11,149 nucleotides of DNA from Dehalococcoidia bacterium (GTDB lineage Bacteria; Chloroflexota; Dehalococcoidia; UBA2979). How positions within the stretch are numbered: the first letter of the stretch is position 1; each line of letters begins with the position of its first letter. The DNA is taken from NCBI GenBank assembly GCA_004297315.1, contig SCTU01000294.1:1-11149 (forward strand), read 5' to 3'. The translations under genes were made by a program, and so were the position numbers. Shown piece after piece: positions 6,659-11,149 of the stretch. Under the pieces are notes generated by a model, which saw only the letters and a list, made by a program, of their open reading frames with translations, ran no database searches and was not told the origin of the DNA.

Positions 6659-6687
6659 ACTATCCTCGGATTCCTGTGCCGGGTCAA
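6659..6687 (-). promoter_or_regulatory. Sigma70-like promoter for the dehydrogenase operon
   Basis: On the reverse strand TTGACC (6687-6682) is followed after exactly 17 bases by GATAGT (6664-6659). These match the -35 and -10 consensus at 5 of 6 and 4 of 6 positions. Transcription would start near 6652 and give a leader of about 208 bases before ATG 6444. It is the best-scoring promoter by eye in the window. Confidence 0.55.
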
Positions 6688-6746
6688 CCTCGGCGGTGGG
6701 TCGTCAGGCCCAAATCTGCGGGCCCCAGCCAAGGCGCCCGGAGAGG

Positions 6747-7178
6747 CTACGGACGGGGCTGATTCGGGGCGGTATCGAGATCTTCGACGACGAACCGGCC
6801 GAAGTAGCGGATGGACTGCCCGCCGGCGTTCTGCATGATCAGATTTGCTTGTTCGCGCTGATCCTTCTCGCCGATGTGCGCCCCGACCACCGAGGCCCCG
6901 GTCTTCAGCGCCTTCGAGTACTCGTCCAGCGTGTCCTTGTCGCCGAGTTCCTCGACGGTCCGTTCCACCGTGGTCGCGACGCCGTGCGCTTTGCCGTCTG
7001 CGTCCACCTTCTTGGCGTCCGCAGGCCGCGACAGGACGAGGAGGTCCGACTCGCCGAAACCGGCGGCGATCAACTCGGAGACGGCGGTCTCGGCCGCGCC
7101 GGGACGTTCAAAGATCCCGAGGACGTAGTCACGGGGATAGCCGACGAATGCGTTGTCATGCGTGAGTTCACGAGTCAT
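6747..7178 (-). CDS. Hypothetical stress-protein-like protein (possible YflT-type domain)
   Basis: A 143-residue soluble protein with no signal peptide or membrane helix. Residues 17-51 read as a beta-alpha-beta unit (DYVLGIF, then PGAAETAVSELIAAGFGESDLLVLS). This is the pattern of the YflT/general-stress-protein-17M-like domain and of related small modules that compare 'new event, next residue pair' in many bacteria. A second segment ends IRYFGRFVVEDL (123-134). The middle is charged (about 55-92), and there is no catalytic motif. It is divergent from the flavoprotein gene. Only a weak GTGGGTG lies upstream of the ATG. The family link rests on general pattern and is tentative; the gene itself is well supported by codon use and isolation. 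Confidence 0.7.
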   Translation of the reverse strand: MTRELTHDNAFVGYPRDYVLGIFERPGAAETAVSELIAAGFGESDLLVLSRPADAKKVDADGKAHGVATTVERTVEELGDKDTLDEYSKALKTGASVVGAHIGEKDQREQANLIMQNAGGQSIRYFGRFVVEDLDTAPNQPRP

Positions 7179-7273
7179 ACCGCACCCACTTTCATACGCA
7201 TCACGCTAGCCCCGACACGGTGGCGTTCCGATGCGGTGGGGGGCGAAACCTCTTTCAATTGCATCGCACGGGA

Positions 7274-7303
7274 TTCGGGCCTCCACCCCGGTTCTCCTAT
7301 ACT
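7274..7303 (+). promoter_or_regulatory. -10 element placing transcription start at the flavoprotein start codon
   Basis: TATACT at 7298-7303 is a 5-of-6 match to the -10 consensus. Six bases separate it from GTG 7310, so transcription would begin at or next to the start codon. The -35 candidate TTCGGG at 7274-7279 (18-base spacing) is weak. No Shine-Dalgarno could fit in such a transcript, which agrees with the lack of one in the sequence. Confidence 0.5.
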
Positions 7304-7309
7304 CACAAC

Positions 7310-8128
7310 GTGTCGAGCGACTACGCGCTGAATCCGCCACCGGAGGGCATCGAGGACCGCGCAAACGCGGCGGCCGGCCGCATCCTGATGGGCGGCCCGG
7401 TCGCGCTTGTGACCACAACGTGGCGCGGTAAGTCGAACGTCGTGCCGATCTCGTGGCACATGCCGCTCTCCTCGAAACCCTCGATCGTCGGGATCGCGGT
7501 CGCACAGGAGCGCTACAGCACCGAGATGCTGAAGCACGCGCAGGAGTTCGCCCTCAACATTCCGACGCGCCCGCTGCTCCACCACGTCCAGTACCTCGGC
7601 GCGCTCTCCGGCGAGCAGGTCGACAAATTCGAGGCGACGCAACTGGAGACGTTCGCGGCGCGGACGATCACCTCGCCGCTGATCGTCGGGTGCTGCGCCT
7701 GGATCGAGTGCCAGGTCGTGGAGGCGTTTCCGATCGGCGACCACATACTGTTCGTGGGCATCGTGACCGCGGTACGCGTCGACCCCGCCTCGTTCGACGA
7801 CCGCTGGCTCGTGGGCGACGCGGACACGCGCCCGCTGCACTTCATCGCGGGCAACCGCTACTCGACGCTCAATGGCGTGATGGAGGCGCGGCTACCCCAG
7901 GACTATGAGGCGCCCGAGCGCGTGCTGCGCGACCGGCTCGCGGAGGAACTCGAACTCACGCGCGAGGCGCGCGAGCGACGCGAGGAGGCGGTGGGCGAAC
8001 TGCGCGAGGAGGTGCGTCGCGGCCATGCCGTGGATCCAGCGGCGCTCGACGACCTCGCCAAGAGCGGCATCGAGGTCAGCCCCGACGACCTGATCGATCT
8101 CTCGAAAGGGATCGTGCTGGGGCAGTAG
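7310..8128 (+). CDS. Flavin reductase-like FMN-binding split-barrel protein with C-terminal helical tail
   Basis: A 272-residue protein. Residues about 20-190 match the flavoredoxin/flavin reductase-like domain: GRILMGGPVALVTT (23-36), then SNVVPISWHMPLSSKPSIVGIAV (42-64), then YSTEMLKHAQEFALNIP (69-85), then YLGALSGEQVDKF (95-107). Such proteins bind FMN in a split barrel and pass electrons to partners or reduce flavins in the cytoplasm. After FIAGNRYSTLNG (178-189) the chain runs on for about 80 residues. The part from about 200 to 237 is a highly charged Glu/Arg helix, probably coiled coil. This extension is longer than in simple family members. GTG 7310 is chosen: coding-like sequence begins there, a -10 box sits just before it, and the upstream 30 codons look non-coding. 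It is divergent from the stress-like gene. The electron partner is unknown. Confidence 0.83.
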   Translation: MSSDYALNPPPEGIEDRANAAAGRILMGGPVALVTTTWRGKSNVVPISWHMPLSSKPSIVGIAVAQERYSTEMLKHAQEFALNIPTRPLLHHVQYLGALSGEQVDKFEATQLETFAARTITSPLIVGCCAWIECQVVEAFPIGDHILFVGIVTAVRVDPASFDDRWLVGDADTRPLHFIAGNRYSTLNGVMEARLPQDYEAPERVLRDRLAEELELTREARERREEAVGELREEVRRGHAVDPAALDDLAKSGIEVSPDDLIDLSKGIVLGQ

Positions 8129-8164
8129 CCCTGCGTTGGCCCGCGATGTGCCCGAGCGGGTGGC

Positions 8165-8389
8165 CTACGCCGAGCGCTTGAGGATGCGCTGCTCGTTGAC
8201 CTCGTCCGGGAGGTACTCGCGGCCGCACTGATGGCAGACAAAGCCCATCGCTTTGCTGCTGTCGTCCATGACCTCGGGCCCGCGCCAACGTGGCATCAGC
8301 GGCTTGCCATAGCAACAGCGCTTCGGCTGGACGGCGACGCCGCGGTAGGTCGCCTTGGGCGAGCCGAAGACCTTGGTGAGCAGTGACAT
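8165..8389 (-). CDS. Small zinc-ribbon-like hypothetical protein
   Basis: A 74-residue basic protein. C25 and C26 (KRCCYGKP) and the pair C52-x2-C55 (FVCHQCGREYLPDEV) could bind one zinc ion, as in short zinc ribbons; the Cys-x2-Cys-Gly turn is typical of them. No known family is recognised. AAGGAG lies 8 bases before the ATG, good support for translation. It follows the DUF2325-like gene on the same strand after 75 bases, so the two Cys-rich proteins may be co-expressed. It is convergent with the flavoprotein gene, with only 36 bases between the two stops. The gene call is fairly secure; the role is unknown and binding of RNA, DNA or protein is possible. Confidence 0.72.
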   Translation of the reverse strand: MSLLTKVFGSPKATYRGVAVQPKRCCYGKPLMPRWRGPEVMDDSSKAMGFVCHQCGREYLPDEVNEQRILKRSA

Positions 8390-8464
8390 CGAGGCGGCTC
8401 CTTCGCTGGCATGCGCCGCGGGAGCGTACCGCGCGAGCGCGGATTCGCGAAAGGCGTTTCTCGG

Positions 8465-9100
8465 CTAGGCGGTACGACGGAGGTGCTCGAGGACGCTCCG
8501 CGCGAGCGAGGCCGCGCCGCGCTGCGCGACCGTGATCCGTTTCGCGGAGAACTCCCCGAGGTCCGCAAAGGGCTGGCTCACCTTGTGGTCGAGGATCGTC
8601 CCGCCCCAGATGACGATGATGTCCGCGCTGGCGGACAGTTCGCGCGCGCGCCGCTCGCCGGTCGGGCGGTCGCCCTCGATGAACTCGACCTCGATCGGAC
8701 GGCCGCGCAGCGTCTCGCGGATCTGCGTGCGGCTGGCGGGCGAGCCGCCGAGGACGAGGAGCCGCGGGCGTCGGGCCGCGACCATGGCGTCCGCCATCTG
8801 CATCAGGGCGCGTTCGCCCTCGCTGCCGCGGCAGACTTCGCAGAACGACGGCTCAACCTCGATCACCTCGCGGCCGCTCGCGGCGAGGACACGGTTGCAC
8901 GAGGCGGCGCCGCAGGAGCGCGCGATGCGTGTGCGGACGATCTCCTCGGCGGCGTCTCGCTTGTTGCGCCGGATGTTCACCTTCGTGGGATTGGTGAGGC
9001 CGGCGGCGTGAAGGTGGACGCGGGCTGCGCGTTGCGAGGGCGCGGCGGTGAAGCCGAGCTCGGTGAGAAGGGTGGCGATGGCGATGACGTCGTCCGGCAT
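8465..9100 (-). CDS. Hypothetical protein with Cys4 cluster and DUF2325-like C-terminal domain
   Basis: A 211-residue soluble protein. The N-terminal part (1-60) is helical and basic, with NIRRNKRDAAEEIVRTRIAR at 42-61. Residues 63-90 hold a likely zinc site: C63-x4-C68 and C87-x2-C90. The C-terminal part (112-209) alternates strands and helices: RPRLLVLGGSPASRTQIRE (111-129) and ASADIIVIWGGTILDHKVS (157-175). This resembles DUF2325, whose members share a Rossmann-like half and an 'SH' type motif; H172 would be the counterpart. ATG 9100 is preferred because GAGG lies 6 bases upstream; GTG 9130 would add ten residues. The small zinc-ribbon gene follows. The domain match is by eye and moderate. 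No reaction can be assigned. Confidence 0.7.
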   Translation of the reverse strand: MPDDVIAIATLLTELGFTAAPSQRAARVHLHAAGLTNPTKVNIRRNKRDAAEEIVRTRIARSCGAASCNRVLAASGREVIEVEPSFCEVCRGSEGERALMQMADAMVAARRPRLLVLGGSPASRTQIRETLRGRPIEVEFIEGDRPTGERRARELSASADIIVIWGGTILDHKVSQPFADLGEFSAKRITVAQRGAASLARSVLEHLRRTA

Positions 9101-9152
9101 CGGGTGCCTCGTCTGCGTGCGGTGTCGCACTCAATCGTCGCATGCCCGGACG

Positions 9153-9188
9153 CGGAGACGCCCGTGGCGGCCACCACGGGCGTCTCCG
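9153..9188 (-). terminator. 15-bp hairpin after the cupredoxin lipoprotein gene
   Basis: Bases 9153-9167 pair perfectly with 9174-9188 around a 6-base loop. It begins 21 bases beyond the stop of the reverse lipoprotein gene and lies upstream of the DUF2325-like gene. It is a strong GC stem without a U-tract and probably ends the cupredoxin transcript. Confidence 0.65.
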
Positions 9189-9208
9189 GATCGCTCAGGG
9201 GGAGAGCG

Positions 9209-10192
9209 TCACTTCACCGTGAGTTTGCTGACCATTCCCAGGGCGGCGTGCGGCACGCCCTTCGCGTCCGGGATGAAGCAGACGATGGCGTACGTCCCGG
9301 CCTTCAAGTCCGTGGTGCTCCACGCCTGACCGCCGGGCGACAGCGCACCGACGCCGCCGGATACGCCCGAGGGGGCGGCCGGGGCCGCTGCCGTGGCGGC
9401 CGCGGTGGCCGTACCCGTCGCCGCAGGGGATGCCTTCGGCGATGCGGTAGCGGCCGCGGTCGCAGTGGCCGGAGGCGTCTGGAGGCCCTTCAAGAACGCC
9501 TCGAACGGGACGCCGTCAGGCACCCGGATCAGGCCGGAGAAGTGCGATTCCTTGCCGTTGTTCTTCAACGAGATGGTCGCCTTGCCGGCCGTCGCCTCCG
9601 CTGGCGCCTTGAAGGCGTACTCGCTCGCCTCGATCGAAAGCGTGGCGGTGGGCGCGGCGTCCTTCGACTCGGTGCCCTTCACGTCGAGCGCGCCGACCAT
9701 CCCCTTCGCGAAGTGCGGCTTGCCGTCCGCCGACTCCACGAAGCAGAGCAGGATGTAGGACTTGGCGTCCAATTTTGCCGTCATCGTGCTCTGGCTGCCG
9801 GCGGGGATCGCCCAGGCGCCGCCGTTGAACTTCACCCAGTCAGGGATCGCGCCGCCCGGGGTGGAGAGCAGTTTCTGGACGTCCGCCAGCGTCTTGCCCT
9901 GGTCGAGCGAGACGAGTTGGAGTTCGTGGTCCTCCTTGCCGGCGTTCTTGAAGGTGATGGTCTGCACGCCGGGGACGGCTTGCCCGTCGACGGCGAAGGC
10001 GTAGTCCGAGGCGGTGATCGTCGCGGGCTTCGCGGCGGCCTGGGTCGGTGCAGCGGTCGCGGCGGCAGTTGCGGCCTTTGGCGCTTCCGTGGGCGTGCTC
10101 TTCGGCGTCTCTTTCTTCTCGCCACAGGCGGCGAAGCCGAGCGTGAGCGCGCCCAGCGCGACGAGAGCGGCAATGCGGGTCAATCGAGTCAT
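9209..10192 (-). CDS. Lipoprotein with two cupredoxin-like copper-binding domains
   Basis: A 327-residue exported protein. The signal segment MTRLTRIAALVALGALTLGFAAC gives a lipobox ending at C23, with Phe at -3, which is slightly unusual. A Thr/Ala/Pro-rich spacer (about 29-57) follows. Domain 1 (about 58-171) has H89, C150, H160 and M165. Domain 2 (about 184-326) has H217, C305, H315 and M320. Both show Cys-x9-His-x4-Met, the ligand set of type 1 copper sites but with a longer Cys-His loop than plastocyanin. A low-complexity Ala/Thr/Pro stretch (about 240-275) interrupts domain 2. The protein probably carries electrons or copper outside the membrane. GGAGGA precedes the ATG by 6-7 bases and fixes the start; an upstream in-frame ATG at 10225 lacks this. 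A paralogue lies directly upstream. Copper binding is inferred, not shown. Confidence 0.85.
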   Translation of the reverse strand: MTRLTRIAALVALGALTLGFAACGEKKETPKSTPTEAPKAATAAATAAPTQAAAKPATITASDYAFAVDGQAVPGVQTITFKNAGKEDHELQLVSLDQGKTLADVQKLLSTPGGAIPDWVKFNGGAWAIPAGSQSTMTAKLDAKSYILLCFVESADGKPHFAKGMVGALDVKGTESKDAAPTATLSIEASEYAFKAPAEATAGKATISLKNNGKESHFSGLIRVPDGVPFEAFLKGLQTPPATATAAATASPKASPAATGTATAAATAAAPAAPSGVSGGVGALSPGGQAWSTTDLKAGTYAIVCFIPDAKGVPHAALGMVSKLTVK

Positions 10193-10239
10193 GGGTATTC
10201 CTCCGTGCGAGAACAAATGGAGCACGTAGCAGCCCGCCT

Positions 10240-10267
10240 ATTCTGCCACAGCGAAGACACAGTGTAA
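10240..10267 (-). promoter_or_regulatory. Candidate promoter of the cupredoxin lipoprotein gene
   Basis: On the reverse strand TTACAC (10267-10262), a 16-base spacer and CAGAAT (10245-10240) each match the sigma70 consensus at 4 of 6 positions. The start point would be near 10233 and leave a leader of about 40 bases. This and the terminator upstream suggest the gene is transcribed separately from its paralogue. Confidence 0.35.
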
Positions 10268-10336
10268 GGCGCGACTCAGAGATCGATGTTGGGTAACCGT
10301 TGTCCGATTAGTTGTGCCGACGTATTCCGGTTACGT

Positions 10337-10368
10337 AGAAAAGAAGGCGCCCCCTTGGGGGCGCCTTC
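10337..10368 (-). terminator. Rho-independent terminator of the right-edge cupredoxin gene
   Basis: On the reverse strand a stem GAAGGCGCCCCC pairs with its complement (10343-10368, tight 2-4 base loop) and is followed directly by TTTTCT (10342-10337). It lies 21 bases after the stop at 10389. It is the only hairpin in the window with a proper U-tract. Confidence 0.85.
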
Positions 10369-10388
10369 GGCATCCGCCAGCGGGGGCG

Positions 10389-11149
10389 CTACTTCACTGT
10401 CAGCTTGTTGAGCATCCCGAGCGCGGCGTGTGGCGCGCCTCGCGCGTCGGGAATGAGGCAGACGATCACGTACGTGCCGGATTTCAGTTCGGTGGTGATC
10501 CAGGCCTGCCCGCCGGGGGAGACGCCACCCACGCCGCCGGCCACGCCCGCCGCCACCGCGACCGCGACCGCCGGGTCGGTGGAGGGCAAGGGGGCGAGCA
10601 GGGCCGAGGTGAACGCCTCGTACTGCACGCCGTCGGGCACGCGGACGAGGCCCGCGAAATGGGCCTCTTTGCCGTTGTTCTTCAGGGAAAGCGTCGCCTT
10701 CCCGATGGGGGCCTCGGAGGGGGACCGGAAGGCGTAGTCGGACGACTCAACCAGCAGGGACGCCGTCGGTTCCGGGGCCTTCGCCTCGGGGCCTTTCACC
10801 TCGAACGTGTTGACCATGCCGCGGGCGAAGTGAGGGGCGCGTTTGCTTCCCTCCCCGGCGCGCCAGCTTGCCTGGCTCCACGGCCGGTTGGGGTCTTCCA
10901 GCAGACAGAGCACGGCGTACGGGCCGAGGTCGAGTCGGGTAGTCATCGTGCCTTGCGAGCCGGCCGGGATGGCCCAGATGCCGCCGCGGAATTTCACCCA
11001 GTCGGGGATGGCCGCGCCCGGCACGGAGAGAATCTTCTGCGCGTCCGCGACGGTGTACCCCGTGTCGAGGGAGACCAGTTGGAGTTCGTGGTACTCCTTC
11101 CCGGCATTCTTGAAGGTGATGGTCTGGATGCCGGGGGCGGCCTGACCCT
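10389..11149 (-). CDS. Second double-cupredoxin protein, 5' end beyond the window (partial)
   Basis: The frame is open to the window edge, giving about 253 residues with the N terminus missing. An internal GTG at 11024 should not be taken as the start, because homology to the neighbour continues upstream (FKNAGKEYHELQLVSLD). It parallels the gene at 9209-10192 along its whole length, e.g. AAIPDWVKFRGG and WAIPAGSQGTMT against near-identical stretches there. Domain 1 has the His of YHELQL, a Cys in YAVLCLLEDP and PHFARGM; here 24 residues separate Cys and His, 15 more than in the paralogue. Domain 2 keeps His (EAHFAG) and Cys-x9-His-x4-Met. The linker in domain 2 is shorter and Ala/Val-rich. 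A signal peptide is expected but lies outside the window. Confidence 0.85.
   Translation of the reverse strand, partial: GQAAPGIQTITFKNAGKEYHELQLVSLDTGYTVADAQKILSVPGAAIPDWVKFRGGIWAIPAGSQGTMTTRLDLGPYAVLCLLEDPNRPWSQASWRAGEGSKRAPHFARGMVNTFEVKGPEAKAPEPTASLLVESSDYAFRSPSEAPIGKATLSLKNNGKEAHFAGLVRVPDGVQYEAFTSALLAPLPSTDPAVAVAVAAGVAGGVGGVSPGGQAWITTELKSGTYVIVCLIPDARGAPHAALGMLNKLTVK

Noticed and set aside
6484..6732. 82-codon reverse frame upstream of the dehydrogenase operon
   Set aside because: It overlaps the predicted promoter, has Arg/Pro/Ala-rich low-information sequence, and shows no ribosome site or motif.
7220..7309. N-terminal extension of the flavoprotein from ATG 7220
   Set aside because: The 30 extra residues do not look like the family N terminus, and a strong -10 box lies inside them just before GTG 7310.
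7179..7309. ECF-type promoter (GGAAC ... CGT) upstream of the stress-like gene
   Set aside because: GGAAC and CGT occur on the reverse strand but 19 bases apart, longer than the usual 16-17, so the match is not good enough to link the gene to the sigma factor in this window.
8129..8164. Terminator between the flavoprotein and zinc-ribbon genes
   Set aside because: Only a 5-bp stem (CCCGC/GCGGG) can be drawn, too weak to call.
8411..10267. 618-codon forward open frame
   Set aside because: It lies antisense to the DUF2325-like and cupredoxin lipoprotein genes. Its translation is dominated by Arg, Gly, Asp and Val, typical of a high-GC shadow frame, and it crosses a clear terminator hairpin.
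10290..10340. Palindromes GTAACCG...CGGTTAC and ACGTA...TACGT as an operator
   Set aside because: They are short arms with a long or poorly fixed spacing, no regulator gene is nearby, and they overlap the terminator tail. Chance is likely in this AT-richer gap.
1..11149. tRNA, rRNA, CRISPR array, transposon or phage gene
   Set aside because: None was found on either strand by reading. The repeated sequences present are two hairpin elements, gene-paralogue similarity and low-complexity linkers.

Overview
The window is very GC-rich, with G or C dominating third codon positions. It holds ten complete protein genes, one gene cut by the right edge, and probably the last codons of another at the left edge. 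The high GC, the lipoprotein-type cupredoxins, the paired acyl-CoA dehydrogenases and a possibly leaderless gene would fit a Chloroflexota (Dehalococcoidia-like) or actinobacterial chromosome. No marker gene here settles the lineage. I see no tRNA, rRNA, CRISPR array, transposase or phage gene, so this looks like ordinary chromosome rather than an island.

Layout, left to right. (1) At 1-223, the tail of a forward gene and two back-to-back hairpins separate it from htpX. (2) htpX (reverse, 224-1048), a membrane metalloprotease, is divergent from an APC-type amino-acid permease (forward, 1130-2644). (3) A reverse pair follows: an ECF sigma factor fused to a zinc-finger anti-sigma-like domain (3054-3872), with a small DUF2892/YgaP-type membrane protein downstream (2744-2968). 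This pair is bracketed by two copies of a hairpin repeat. (4) A reverse operon encodes two acyl-CoA dehydrogenase-like subunits (5215-6444, then 4025-5140). Their motifs are complementary: one keeps the likely catalytic Glu, the other keeps the FAD diphosphate motif. This points to a heteromeric enzyme like the mycobacterial steroid-side-chain dehydrogenases. A sigma70-like promoter and a roughly 200-nt leader precede it. (5) A reverse stress-protein-like gene (6747-7178) is divergent from a probably leaderless forward flavoprotein gene (7310-8128). (6) Two reverse genes for Cys-rich, probably zinc-binding proteins follow (8465-9100 and 8165-8389). (7) Two tandem reverse paralogues close the window (9209-10192 and 10389 to beyond the edge). 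Each carries two cupredoxin-like domains, and each of the four domains keeps a His...Cys...His-x4-Met set. The complete one has a lipoprotein signal.

Functional themes: envelope quality control and transport (HtpX, permease), regulation with possible metal or redox input (sigma/zinc-finger fusion), acyl-CoA oxidation, flavin chemistry, and extracytoplasmic copper or electron-transfer proteins. The most interesting signals are the split dehydrogenase pair, the double cupredoxins with unusually long Cys-His loops, the sigma/anti-sigma fusion, and the hairpin repeat whose core is inverted between its two copies. None of these amounts to a clearly new defence or mobile system.
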